DNA from: Maribellus maritimus
GTDB taxonomy: Bacteria; Bacteroidota; Bacteroidia; Bacteroidales; Prolixibacteraceae
DNA length: 64,000 nt
NCBI RefSeq assembly: GCF_022267315.1
Contig: NZ_JAIKLE010000022.1
Location: 1 to 64,000, forward strand
Direction of reading: 5' to 3'
The translations under genes were made by a program, and so were the position numbers. Positions 9,399 through 17,792 of the stretch are shown piece after piece. Below the pieces are notes generated by a model. It was not told the DNA's origin, did not search any database, and worked only from the letters and a program-made list of their open reading frames with translations. The first letter of the stretch is position 1, and the number at the start of each line of letters is the position of its first letter.

Positions 9399-11021
9399 AT
9401 GCAGAAAAAAAACAGATACGTTTCTCAAATAGTCATCACATTGTTTTTTGCTTTTTTGATCCTGTCTCCTGATCTTATAAAAGCGCAGGAAGAAGTTCAA
9501 AAAAACCAGCTAAAGTTTGGAAGGTTATTGCGGCTCGTTGACGGATATTATGTTGACAGCGCAAATGTTGACGAACTAACGGAAAAAGCAATTGTTAGCC
9601 TGCTCGGAGAATTAGATCCTCATTCGGTCTATATATCCAGAGAAGAAGTGGAAAAAATGAACGAGCCCTTAAAAGGAAATTTTGAAGGAATCGGGATTTC
9701 ATTTAATGTATTTAAAGATACATTACTGGTAACGACCACTATCCCCGGGGGGCCTTCAGAAAAAGTTGGTCTCAGAGCCGGAGACCGCATTGTGGAAGTT
9801 GACGGAAAAGACATCGCCGGTATTGGTTTAAAAAACAGCGATGTTTTTGATTTATTACGTGGAAAAAAAGGAACAACTGTTGAATTAAAAGTACTACGTA
9901 AGCAGGAAAAAGATTTACTGGATTTTACCATCGTTCGTGATAAAATTCCGATTTATAGTCTAGATGCATCCTACATGCTTGACGAATCAACTGGTTACAT
10001 CAAACTCAATAAATTCTCAGCAACTACAACTGAGGAATTTGTAGACGCGATGAAAGAACTGCGAACTCAAAACATGGAAAATCTTGTGCTGGATTTAAGG
10101 GGGAATGGAGGGGGTTACCTCAAAACAGCCATTGAAATCTCCGACCAGTTTCTGAAAAACAACAAAATGGTTGTTTTTACTGACGGTTCCAACGAACCTA
10201 GAAGAGAATACAAAGCAACTTCGATGGGGATGTTTGAAGAGGGTAATCTGGTCGTTTTGGTTGATGAATCCTCTGCTTCGGCAAGTGAGATTGTCTCGGG
10301 AGCTGTTCAGGACTGGGACAGAGGTGTAATTATCGGGCGCCGATCCTTTGGAAAGGGTTTGGTTCAGAAGCCCTTCTTTTTGACCGATGGCTCGATGGTA
10401 CGCTTAACAACAGCACATTACTATACGCCGAGTGGTCGTTGTATTCAAAAGCCCTACGACCACGGAATCACTGAATATCGCCACGATTATCAAACCCGGT
10501 TAACAAATGGCGAAATGTTTAGCGCTGACAGCATTTCAATAGAAGACTCTCTGGAATACAAAACACTGGTAAACAGTCGTCCTGTTTTTGGTGGTGGTGG
10601 TATTATTCCCGATATTTTTGTGCCCATGGATACATCTTCACATTATCGCTATTTTAACCAGTTAAGAAGAAATAACATAGTTTACAATTATGTTTTGGAT
10701 TATATTGACAAACACAGAACTCAACTGGAAAAAGAGAACGCTGATTTTGAAGCATTCAATTCCAGTTTTTCTGTAAGCGATGAAATGATTGAGCAAATTG
10801 TGGAAAATGGTGAAAATGACGGAATAGAAAAAGATGAAGAAAGCCTGGAGTTCACTTTAAACTCGATGAGAAAAGAGATAAAAGCTTTAATTGCTCGTGA
10901 TTTATTTTCCCGAAATGAATTTTACAGGGTTTATTATGCTGACGATGAAGGCATTTTAAAAGCTCTTGAAGTGATTCAAAACCAAAATGAATACAACAAC
11001 CTGCTTGTTTCGAAAGATTGA
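9399..11021 (+). CDS. S41 family C-terminal processing peptidase with PDZ domain
   Basis: 540 aa with an N-terminal signal or anchor (IVITLFFAFLILSPDLIKAQ). The PDZ domain (about 85-165) includes GIGISFNVFKDTLLVTTTIPGGPSEKVGLRAGDRI. The S41 catalytic part contains DLRGNGGGYL, the Ser-bearing VDESSASASEIVSGAVQDWD, and the catalytic Lys in RSFGKGLVQ. Tail-specific proteases of this type trim C-termini of periplasmic proteins. The C-terminal 130 residues are acidic and helical, longer than in minimal CtpA. Its TGA overlaps the TTG frame of pnuC, so the two genes are probably co-translated. Confidence 0.93.
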   Translation: MQKKNRYVSQIVITLFFAFLILSPDLIKAQEEVQKNQLKFGRLLRLVDGYYVDSANVDELTEKAIVSLLGELDPHSVYISREEVEKMNEPLKGNFEGIGISFNVFKDTLLVTTTIPGGPSEKVGLRAGDRIVEVDGKDIAGIGLKNSDVFDLLRGKKGTTVELKVLRKQEKDLLDFTIVRDKIPIYSLDASYMLDESTGYIKLNKFSATTTEEFVDAMKELRTQNMENLVLDLRGNGGGYLKTAIEISDQFLKNNKMVVFTDGSNEPRREYKATSMGMFEEGNLVVLVDESSASASEIVSGAVQDWDRGVIIGRRSFGKGLVQKPFFLTDGSMVRLTTAHYYTPSGRCIQKPYDHGITEYRHDYQTRLTNGEMFSADSISIEDSLEYKTLVNSRPVFGGGGIIPDIFVPMDTSSHYRYFNQLRRNNIVYNYVLDYIDKHRTQLEKENADFEAFNSSFSVSDEMIEQIVENGENDGIEKDEESLEFTLNSMRKEIKALIARDLFSRNEFYRVYYADDEGILKALEVIQNQNEYNNLLVSKD

Positions 11022-11029
11022 TAAAAATT

Positions 11030-11644
11030 ATGCTTAATAATTTTCTGGAATGGCTCCTGGGCAACAAAATTGAAGTACTGGGAGCCATTCTTGGTATTTT
11101 ATACATTATCTTTTCGATAAAACAAAATGTTTTAACCTGGCCCACGGGTTTGCTGACATCAGTTTTATACGTTGTCGTTTTTTTTCAATCAAAATTTTAT
11201 GCCGATATGGGATTGCAGGTATATTATGTAATGATTAGTATATACGGCTGGTATTATTGGCTGAAAGGTGCAACAGGTGATGACAACAATGTCCCGGTAA
11301 AAAAAACACCTAATCGCTTATGGCTAAAATTGAGTGTGGCAGCGATTATTATTTATTTCGTTATTTTGTTTATCCTTATAAAATTTACCGATTCAGACGT
11401 TCCTTTTATGGACTCACTTACAACCGCGTTAAGCATTGTTGCCACCTGGATGCTGGCAAGAAAATACATGGAGCATTGGCTAATATGGGTTTTTGTAGAT
11501 TTATTCTCATCAGGATTATATGTGTATAAAAATTTATGGGCAACTGCTGTACTGTTTGTCGTGTACACTGTAATGGCTACTGTAGGTTATTACCAGTGGA
11601 AAAAAGATCTAAATCATCATCAAAAAGTTAACCAATTTGCCTAA
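11030..11644 (+). CDS. pnuC: PnuC-type nicotinamide riboside transporter
   Basis: About 204 aa and very hydrophobic, with about seven membrane helices. Family landmarks are the early WLLGNKIEVLG, the NVLTWPTGLL segment, IYGWYYWLKG, and the C-terminal ALxxVATWMLARK and WLIWVFVDLFSSGLYVYKNLW. PnuC carriers move nicotinamide riboside by facilitated diffusion, and trapping depends on phosphorylation inside the cell. The next gene, overlapping by 8 nt, is an NR kinase-like ATPase that would do this. ATG 11030 is taken; a TTG at 11018 overlapping the previous stop is the alternative. Confidence 0.93.
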   Translation: MLNNFLEWLLGNKIEVLGAILGILYIIFSIKQNVLTWPTGLLTSVLYVVVFFQSKFYADMGLQVYYVMISIYGWYYWLKGATGDDNNVPVKKTPNRLWLKLSVAAIIIYFVILFILIKFTDSDVPFMDSLTTALSIVATWMLARKYMEHWLIWVFVDLFSSGLYVYKNLWATAVLFVVYTVMATVGYYQWKKDLNHHQKVNQFA

Positions 11645-12149
11645 AATAATAGTCATAACCGGAGCCGAATCGACAGGAAAAAGTGTTTTAACTGAATCGT
11701 TGGCAAAACATTTCGGGGTACCTTTCATACCAGAAATTGCGCGAGAATATGTTGAAAATATCGACCGAAAATACAATTATAATGATGTTGAAACGATTGC
11801 AAAAAAACAGGTCGAATTATTACACCAGTTTTCAAACTCGGATTATCCTTTTCTATTTGTAGACACCTGGCTCATTATTACAAAAATCTGGCTAGAAGTT
11901 GTTTTTAAAAAGGTCCCGGAGTGGATTGAAAATGAAATTCAAAAAACAAAAATCGACCTTTTCCTGGTTTGTGATACCGACTTACCCTGGATTCCGGATC
12001 CTGTTCGTGAAAACGGAGGAAAAAACAGAAAAATACTTCAGAAAACCTATTTGGAACAAATTGAATATTACAATTTTAGTTATAAAGTTGTATCAGGACA
12101 TGACGAAAAAAGACTAAAAAAAGCCTTGCATTTTTTAAAATTTATGTGA
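11637..12149 (+). CDS. NadR-like ribosylnicotinamide kinase (stand-alone kinase domain)
   Basis: 170 aa starting at TTG inside the end of pnuC; no in-frame ATG exists before the P-loop. The Walker A, GAESTGKSVL, has the Glu-Ser-Thr form seen in NadR C-terminal kinase domains. Other landmarks are PEIAREYV, the LFVDTWLIITKIW strand and DLFLVCDTDLPWIPDPVREN. The NadR adenylyltransferase and HTH domains are absent, so it should only phosphorylate NR to NMN. Overlap with pnuC makes an import-and-trap pair for NAD salvage. Confidence 0.85.
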   Translation: MPKIIVITGAESTGKSVLTESLAKHFGVPFIPEIAREYVENIDRKYNYNDVETIAKKQVELLHQFSNSDYPFLFVDTWLIITKIWLEVVFKKVPEWIENEIQKTKIDLFLVCDTDLPWIPDPVRENGGKNRKILQKTYLEQIEYYNFSYKVVSGHDEKRLKKALHFLKFM

Positions 12150-12237
12150 ATAATTTAAAACCATGTCCACATCTATATGTTTTAGAATTGAATATTGTAA
12201 ATTTAAATTCTGAAATTCCAGGAATTTTATCAAAATT

Positions 12238-13164
12238 ATGACAACAAAAGAATTAGAATCAAAAATAAGTTATACCATTCAAAAACTCAGCGATCCGTTT
12301 TCATATGATAAGGTTTGTCATGAACACCGTTTGGGCGAACCACTACCTTCAAAAAAATCACTGAGCAAAGTAATTGAAATGGTTCGTGAAATAATTTTCC
12401 CCGGGTATTTTGGCAACACCTCTTTACGTCCCCACACAACAACACATTACATGGGCGTATACATTGACGAGTTATATGAATTACTCAGCCGGGAAATATT
12501 AGCCGGGATGTGTTTTGAGTGTGAAGATGAGAAAGCAAACAAGGTTGAAAAACATTCAGACAGGGCCAAACATATTGCCATCGATTTTATCGAGTATCTT
12601 CCTGAAATGAGACGAAAACTGGTGGCTGATGTTGAAGCAACCTATCTGAACGACCCGGCAGCAAGAAACCGCGGCGAAGTAATTTTTTGTTACCCGGCCA
12701 TACGCGCTATTACAAATTACAGGATGGCGAATAAGTTACTTGAACTTGACGTTCCGTTAATCCCTCGTTTTATTTCTGAAATGGCCCATAGCGAAACCGG
12801 AATTGATATCCATCCACGTGCACAGATTGGCGAGTCATTTACCATTGATCATGGTACAGGTGTTGTAATTGGATCAACTTGTATTTTAGGCAAAAATGTC
12901 AAAATCTACCAGGGAGTCACATTGGGTGCCAAAAGCTTTCCACTGGATGAAAAAGGAAATCCCATAAAAGGAATTCCACGACATCCCATTGTTGAAGATG
13001 ATGTAGTTATTTATGCCGGAGCAACTATTCTGGGAAGAGTGACTATTGGCAAGGGTTCGGTTATCGGAGGAAACGTCTGGGTTACGCGCGATTTGCCACC
13101 TGAATCTAAAGTTATACAGTCACGTCCTAAAGAAACAACTTTTGCCGACGGTGCTGGAATTTAA
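12238..13164 (+). CDS. cysE: Serine O-acetyltransferase
   Basis: 308 aa. An N-terminal helical domain (about 1-170) is followed by the left-handed beta helix of hexapeptide transferases: DIHPRAQIGESFTIDHGTGVVIGSTCILGKN…, with the catalytic His in IDHGTGVVIG and the conserved VTLGAKSF…KGIPRHPIVEDDVVIYAGATILG. It acetylates L-serine with acetyl-CoA, the first step of cysteine synthesis. The long N-terminal domain is the Bacteroidota form. No cysK is next to it. ATG start. Confidence 0.95.
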   Translation: MTTKELESKISYTIQKLSDPFSYDKVCHEHRLGEPLPSKKSLSKVIEMVREIIFPGYFGNTSLRPHTTTHYMGVYIDELYELLSREILAGMCFECEDEKANKVEKHSDRAKHIAIDFIEYLPEMRRKLVADVEATYLNDPAARNRGEVIFCYPAIRAITNYRMANKLLELDVPLIPRFISEMAHSETGIDIHPRAQIGESFTIDHGTGVVIGSTCILGKNVKIYQGVTLGAKSFPLDEKGNPIKGIPRHPIVEDDVVIYAGATILGRVTIGKGSVIGGNVWVTRDLPPESKVIQSRPKETTFADGAGI

Positions 13165-13184
13165 TCAAATAAAAATAAAACCTT

Positions 13185-14330
13185 TTGAGAACTTTTAAAC
13201 TTACAGCCAAAACCTTTGCCGGACTGGAAAATGTTTTGGCATCGGAAATTAATAAGATTGGAGGCAAGAATATAAAACCGGGTAACAGAGTAGTCTATTA
13301 TGAAGGCGACCTGGAAATGATATACAAATCCAATTATTTTTTGCGTACCGCATTACGAATCCTAAAGGAGATAGAATTTTTTCAATTTAAAGATGTTGAC
13401 CAGTTTTATTTGTATTGTAAAAAAGTCAGATGGGAAAACATCTTTAATATTAATCAAAGTTTTGTCATAAATAGTACAGTTTCCAATTCAAGGGATTTTC
13501 GCAATTCAATGTTTGCTTCTCTCAAAGTAAAAGATGCCATTGCTGATTATTACAGAGACAAAACCGGAAAAAGACCCAATGTTGATACTAAAACTCCGGA
13601 TATAGTAATTAATGTGCATATTAATAAGAATAATTGCACCATTTCATTGGATAGTTCGGGTGAATCGTTACATAAAAGAAACTACAAAGTTATACAGGGA
13701 GATGCTCCTTTAAACGAAGTATTGGCAGCAGGAATGATTTTATTATCCGGATGGGATGGAACTTCTGATTTTGTTGATCCTATGTGTGGCTCCGGGACTT
13801 TACCAATTGAAGCAGCTTTTATCGCGCAAAATATACCTGCCGGAAGATTCAGAAAAAATTATGCATTTCAAAACTGGCCGGATTATAATGAAGAACTATT
13901 TGATAAAGTACAACAGTCTTCCGATAGAAGAGATTTTAAATATAAAATCTATGCTTCTGACATTTTAAAAAGCAATGTATTAAATGCACAAACAAATGCA
14001 AGAAGGTCATTGGTTTTTAATAAAATTCAATTTGAAACAACCGATTTTAAAGATCTGAATCTGGACATTTCTGAAAATGCTGTAATAATTATTAATCCAC
14101 CTTATGGAGAACGCATAAAATCAAGTAACCTCGATGGCCTCTACGCTATGATTGGCGAGCGACTAAAACATCAATTCGCAGGTTGTACTGTATGGATTCT
14201 AAGCGCATCTTCAGCAAGTTTGAAACAAATAGCTTTAAAAACATCTCAAAAATTAAAGCTGTACAACGGCTCACTTGAATGCAATTATAATAAATACCGA
14301 CTCTTTAGTGGTAAATTATCACAACAATAA
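13185..14330 (+). CDS. THUMP-domain class I SAM-dependent RNA methyltransferase (RlmL-N/YpsC type)
   Basis: 381 aa starting with TTG (the next in-frame Met is 44 residues in). The N-terminal ferredoxin-like and THUMP parts (about 1-160) recognise RNA. The Rossmann part contains FVDPMCGSGTLPIEAAFIA (SAM loop), the family motif FRKNYAFQNWPDY, and the catalytic IIINPPYGERI (NPPY, N6- or N2-methylation of a base). E. coli RlmL methylates G2445 of 23S rRNA; this shorter form lacks the RlmK half, and the target base is inferred from the family. It follows cysE after 20 nt. Confidence 0.9.
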   Translation: MRTFKLTAKTFAGLENVLASEINKIGGKNIKPGNRVVYYEGDLEMIYKSNYFLRTALRILKEIEFFQFKDVDQFYLYCKKVRWENIFNINQSFVINSTVSNSRDFRNSMFASLKVKDAIADYYRDKTGKRPNVDTKTPDIVINVHINKNNCTISLDSSGESLHKRNYKVIQGDAPLNEVLAAGMILLSGWDGTSDFVDPMCGSGTLPIEAAFIAQNIPAGRFRKNYAFQNWPDYNEELFDKVQQSSDRRDFKYKIYASDILKSNVLNAQTNARRSLVFNKIQFETTDFKDLNLDISENAVIIINPPYGERIKSSNLDGLYAMIGERLKHQFAGCTVWILSASSASLKQIALKTSQKLKLYNGSLECNYNKYRLFSGKLSQQ

Positions 14331-14372
14331 TATGTTTTTACAGTAAAATTAAATTAAAAAAAGAGGAAATTA

Positions 14373-14519
14373 TTAAACTTCTTCGTCATCGAAAATATCT
14401 CTGTCGCGAGTTTTTGGTGGGATAGGATCTCCGCCTCCACGAACTTGCATCATTTCGTTTTCACTTAAAATATCAAAACTTTGGAAATTTTCTACTGAGT
14501 TATCAATCATCTTTTTCAT
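14373..14519 (-). CDS. 48-aa double-glycine leader peptide, probable secreted or processed peptide
   Basis: A short gene encoding MKKMIDNSVENFQSFDILSE (1-20), NEMMQVRGGG (21-30), DPIPPKTRDRDIFDDEEV (31-48). FDILSENEMMQVRGG has the hydrophobic spacing and Gly-Gly end of double-glycine leaders used by Bacteroidota natural-product and bacteriocin-like precursors (LSxxEMxxVxGG). Cleavage after Gly29 would free a 19-residue proline- and acid-rich peptide. No C39 peptidase-transporter, radical SAM or lanthionine enzyme is in the window. It is divergent from the CHAT gene, and its promoter copies that of the ECF sigma gene at 19.9 kb, which ties it to that system. Its leader sequence is repeated near 17.7 kb. 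Reality as a gene is well supported; the function is unknown. Confidence 0.75.
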   Translation of the reverse strand: MKKMIDNSVENFQSFDILSENEMMQVRGGGDPIPPKTRDRDIFDDEEV

Positions 14520-14537
14520 CGTAAATAAATTAATTCG

Positions 14538-14561
14538 TTAAACTTAAAAATCACACATTCT
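14538..14561 (-). repeat. Leader repeat, copy A (5' UTR of the GG peptide)
   Basis: AGAATGTGTGATTTTTAAGT followed by TTAA on the minus strand, between the predicted promoter and ATG of the GG-peptide gene. It matches 17675-17700 on the plus strand except for one extra TG there. Confidence 0.8.
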
Positions 14562-14569
14562 ACTTATAT

Positions 14570-14596
14570 ATTCGGATATTGGTAAAAAGGTAACCC
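14570..14596 (-). promoter_or_regulatory. Predicted ECF-sigma promoter of the GG-peptide gene
   Basis: On the minus strand: GGGTTACCTTTTT, then CGAATATATA. The gap between GGGTTACC and CGAAT is 14 nt, exactly as in the promoter of the ECF sigma gene at 19908-19934. The start point would fall near 14563, giving a leader of about 44 nt. Confidence 0.65.
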
Positions 14597-14657
14597 CCGA
14601 ATTGGAAAAAATTTTTATTTCAGCTAATTTGGCGCTGTTAAATACAGAGAGGACTTA

Positions 14658-17516
14658 ATGAAAAAAGAATATATTTCACTCATTTTCTTAATGTTAATCA
14701 CACCACTAGAATTATTATCTGGAAACACTCTAAATAACAATATTGATAGCATTCGGGCTTCCAATGCATACAGAGCAGCTGCGAACCTAAGCAATGCAGG
14801 ACAGTATTTTGAAAGCCTGGATTCATTTTTAGTAGCCCTTAAATTAAGGCAGAATTATTTGGTAGGCGAAAAGAAAAGTCTTTTGGCAGGAACATACATG
14901 GCAGTTGGTACCGCATATAAGAATATTGGAAGATACGATTTGGCAGAACAAAATGTTTTAATTGCTGAACAGCTTTATAAAGACAGATATGGCGCAAACA
15001 GTAGCAGAATATCAAACGTTTATTTTAACATCGGGAATATATACAGAGCGAAATTGAATTATGCTGAAGCCATACAATATTTTGAACAAAGTATAAGTAT
15101 CCTTAAAAACCAAGAGGTTGTAGACCATGTTCTTATCGCATATATAAATTATAGTGTTGCAGAGATATATTATTTAATGGAACGATATGATAGAGCCATC
15201 GAAATTATTAAAAATAATATTGACAAATCAGAGACCATCGATAAAATCTATTATTATGAACTACTAGGTGCAATTTACAACACAGAGAAAAAATATGACC
15301 TAGCTTCCATAGCTTACGAAAAAGCAATAAAATATACGCTGGATTTTTACCCGACCAATGATATAAATATTGCTTTTCAATATCTCAACTATGCCTCTTT
15401 TAAATACAATATAAATAATTATGAAGTAGCTGAAGAATACCTAAAAAAAGCTTATTCTATAATTTCTTTAACAGAAACCCAAACGGGGACCACCATTGCG
15501 GAGTACTATAGAATTTATGGATTTTTAAACTCAGGAAAAAAAATTAATACAACTGATGTAGAGGATTTTAAAAATCAAAAATATCAGAACTACCAACAAG
15601 CAATTTTTTACTTCAAGAAAGCACTTAAAGCGTACAACTTCCCGACTGATCCTGAACCAATTACCTCTCTGGATGAAATTAACTCCACATCTGTAGTATC
15701 AAGTATCAGTATTTTGAAATTTATAGCAGACAACTACGTTGAAATGGGATTAATATATGAAGGAAACGATAAGGATATTTATAAAAAATCTATTGACCGG
15801 GCTCTTGATTATTATGATTTTATAAGTGATTTATTACAAAAAACAAAACGAGAGATCTCAGACGACGATAGCAGAATACTGTTGGCAGGATTGGAACAGT
15901 CAACCCTTATTAAACTAATAGAAACATCATTCAGAGCATACAAGTTAGAAAACTCTCAGGAGTATGTCGAACGTGCTTTTAAAAACGCTGAATCCTTAAA
16001 ATCAGGAAGTTTGTTCGATAAATTATCAAATGATGAAGCAATGCAGTCAAGTCTAATACCGGATAGTCTTTTAACATTGGAAAGAAAAATTAATTTAAAC
16101 ATCACAAACTTTAGCTCCATGAAATACAATGAGCAGGTTTCAGAGACTCCTGATGTATCGGAAATTAACCGCCTCGATTCCGTTCTTTTTAGTTTAAGAA
16201 GACAAAGAACAGAGCTCAATGATTATTTGGAAGACAACTACAAACAATATTATAATCTGAAATACTCCGATAACTCTATAAACATCAATAAGATACAAGA
16301 TAAACTAAAATCCGATGAAGTTCTGGTCGAGTATGTCTTAAATGAAATGGATTCACTTACAGAACTCTACACCTTTTTCTTTACAAACAACGAAGTTCAA
16401 TTTGAACGTCAGGAATTAGCACCTTCTTTTTCCAAAAACATCGATGAGATATTCCAATTTATGTCCAACTCTAGTTATATTTTCACAAAAAATGAAGATT
16501 CAAAGAAATATTGTGTTGCTTCAAATCAACTGTACAAAAACTTAATTGCTCCCTATGAAAACAAAATAAAAGACAAGAGTTTAATAATTGTACCCGATGG
16601 TAAATTAAGCTACATATCTTTTGATGCACTACTCACTGATTTACCTGATACAACATCAACTATTCAATTTAACAAATTAGATTATCTGATTAAATCAAAT
16701 ATCATAAACTACTCATATTCAGCAAATTTAATTTACAACATTGATAATACTAAAACGAATTCTAAAAAACGAATACTGGCATTTGCCCCGGAATATAATT
16801 CAGACTCAATTACAATTGGAAATAGTGTATTTCCCTTACGCCCTCTTATAGGAACACAAAAGGAAGTTGATTTAATCGCCTCAGAAATAAAAACAGAAGT
16901 ATATAAGGGAGAGAATGCCACAGAATTAAAGTTTAGGGAAAAAAGTGAAGATTATGATATTTTACATTTGGCAATGCATGCTTTTATAAACGATTCCCTT
17001 CCATCACTTTCTCAATTTGCCTTTGCTCAAAATAAAAACGGAAACCTTTCTTCTGACGGGCTTTTAAGTACTGCGGATATATATAATTTAAACTTGAAGG
17101 CCCGTCTCTCTGTTTTGAGTGCTTGTAACACCGGAACAGGCCAGTTGAAGAAGGGAGAGGGAGTCATTAGTTTAGCACGAGGCTTTCTTTATGCAGGCTG
17201 TCCGGCAATTATTATGACTTTATGGGAAGTTGAAGATAATTCCGGAACAAAAATTATGAGCTCATTTTACAAATTTCTTAAAAAAGGAAAAAATAAAGAC
17301 GAAGCGTTAAGACTTGCAAAGCTGGAATATTTGGAAAATGCCAATTCAAGACTGGCTCACCCTCATTACTGGCTTGGTTATGTTAGTATTGGCGATAATA
17401 CCTCTCTGTATAAGAGTTATGATTTTTACTTCTTTAGTTTGCTTTTACTCACAATTATCGGTGTTACTACAGAACAGATAATCCGTATTAGAAAAGCCCG
17501 CAAAAGACGGGCTTAA
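14658..17516 (+). CDS. Periplasmic TPR-CHAT caspase-like protease with C-terminal membrane anchor
   Basis: 952 aa. A Sec signal peptide (about 1-22) is followed by TPR repeats from about 30 to 320 (AVGTAYKNIGRYDLAEQN, YFNIGNIYRAKLNYAEAIQYFEQS, LLGAIYNTEKKYDLASIAYEKA), a helical linker, and a CHAT domain from about 590 to 910. The clan CD dyad is present: His774 in HLAMHAF and Cys823 in LSACNTGTG, with the typical GEGVISLARGFLYAGCPAIIMTLWEV. A membrane helix (about 922-942) precedes a basic tail RIRKARKRRA, so the body should be periplasmic. CHAT proteases are caspase/separase relatives; TPR-CHAT proteins cleave gasdermins or, in Craspase, a sigma-binding protein. Here the neighbours are an ECF sigma factor, an anti-sigma-like membrane protein and a GG peptide; the last two are candidate substrates by inference only. 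Confidence 0.9.
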   Translation: MKKEYISLIFLMLITPLELLSGNTLNNNIDSIRASNAYRAAANLSNAGQYFESLDSFLVALKLRQNYLVGEKKSLLAGTYMAVGTAYKNIGRYDLAEQNVLIAEQLYKDRYGANSSRISNVYFNIGNIYRAKLNYAEAIQYFEQSISILKNQEVVDHVLIAYINYSVAEIYYLMERYDRAIEIIKNNIDKSETIDKIYYYELLGAIYNTEKKYDLASIAYEKAIKYTLDFYPTNDINIAFQYLNYASFKYNINNYEVAEEYLKKAYSIISLTETQTGTTIAEYYRIYGFLNSGKKINTTDVEDFKNQKYQNYQQAIFYFKKALKAYNFPTDPEPITSLDEINSTSVVSSISILKFIADNYVEMGLIYEGNDKDIYKKSIDRALDYYDFISDLLQKTKREISDDDSRILLAGLEQSTLIKLIETSFRAYKLENSQEYVERAFKNAESLKSGSLFDKLSNDEAMQSSLIPDSLLTLERKINLNITNFSSMKYNEQVSETPDVSEINRLDSVLFSLRRQRTELNDYLEDNYKQYYNLKYSDNSININKIQDKLKSDEVLVEYVLNEMDSLTELYTFFFTNNEVQFERQELAPSFSKNIDEIFQFMSNSSYIFTKNEDSKKYCVASNQLYKNLIAPYENKIKDKSLIIVPDGKLSYISFDALLTDLPDTTSTIQFNKLDYLIKSNIINYSYSANLIYNIDNTKTNSKKRILAFAPEYNSDSITIGNSVFPLRPLIGTQKEVDLIASEIKTEVYKGENATELKFREKSEDYDILHLAMHAFINDSLPSLSQFAFAQNKNGNLSSDGLLSTADIYNLNLKARLSVLSACNTGTGQLKKGEGVISLARGFLYAGCPAIIMTLWEVEDNSGTKIMSSFYKFLKKGKNKDEALRLAKLEYLENANSRLAHPHYWLGYVSIGDNTSLYKSYDFYFFSLLLLTIIGVTTEQIIRIRKARKRRA
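17494..17514 (-). terminator. Hairpin over the 3' end of the CHAT gene, minus-strand terminator
   Basis: AAGCCCG-CAAAAGA-CGGGCTT, a perfect 7-bp stem that also encodes the last residues of the CHAT tail. On the minus strand it is followed by TTTTC, so it would stop transcripts arriving from the sigma/anti-sigma operon. On the plus strand there is no U-tract. Confidence 0.5.
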
Positions 17517-17615
17517 CTGTATATTACACAGAATAACTTTTACAAGTACCTGGACTGACTATTCCTAACTATTTTTTTCACCAAACTCTACTTCTTCGTT
17601 ATACGAATATAAATT

Positions 17616-17636
17616 GAATAATGTGTGTGATTTTTA
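17616..17636 (+). repeat. Leader repeat, copy 1
   Basis: GAATAATGTGTGTGATTTTT followed by A. It is preceded by ACGAATATAAATT, which resembles the CGAATATATAAGT just upstream of copy A. A GGGTTACC box is not present at the matching distance, so this copy seems promoterless. Confidence 0.55.
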
Positions 17637-17674
17637 TTCGTCTAACAAAACAATTTACTGTTATTGAACTTTTT

Positions 17675-17730
17675 AGAATGTGTGTGATTTTTAAGTTTAA
17701 TTCCAGTAATTTATTTCAATGAGCTTGTGA
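17675..17730 (+). pseudogene. Leader repeat, copy 2, with aborted peptide start
   Basis: AGAATGTGTGTGATTTTTAA then GTTTAA matches the 5' UTR of the GG-peptide gene nearly base for base. The match continues loosely through AATTTATTT to an ATG at the equivalent place (17719), which is followed by AGC TTG TGA. This looks like a duplicated peptide gene reduced to its leader and three codons. The repeat itself is plain; the pseudogene reading is inference. Confidence 0.45.
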
Positions 17731-17744
17731 TGATTTGAATTGTT

Positions 17745-17770
17745 TAGAATGAATGTGTGATTTAACAATT
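17745..17770 (+). repeat. Leader repeat, copy 3
   Basis: TAGAATGAATGTGTGATTTA then ACAATT, followed by CAAACGAATC and TTTATTAC. It is a more diverged copy of the same leader. It lies just before the stop codon of the convergent anti-sigma-like gene. Confidence 0.5.
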
Positions 17771-17792
17771 CAAACGAATCTCTTTATTACAA

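Noticed and set aside
10108-10125. GGGTTACC inside the S41 protease gene as another ECF promoter
   Set aside because: It lies in coding sequence, lacks the TTTTT extension and has no CGAAT at the required distance.
14373-14519. GG peptide as a classical RiPP with maturation genes
   Set aside because: No C39 transporter, radical SAM, YcaO or LanM-like gene lies in the flanks, so a full biosynthetic cluster is not supported here.
14658-17516. TPR-CHAT protein as part of a type III-E CRISPR or gasdermin system
   Set aside because: No Cas7-11-like gene, CRISPR repeats or gasdermin-like protein is within the window. The resemblance is limited to domain type and the sigma link.
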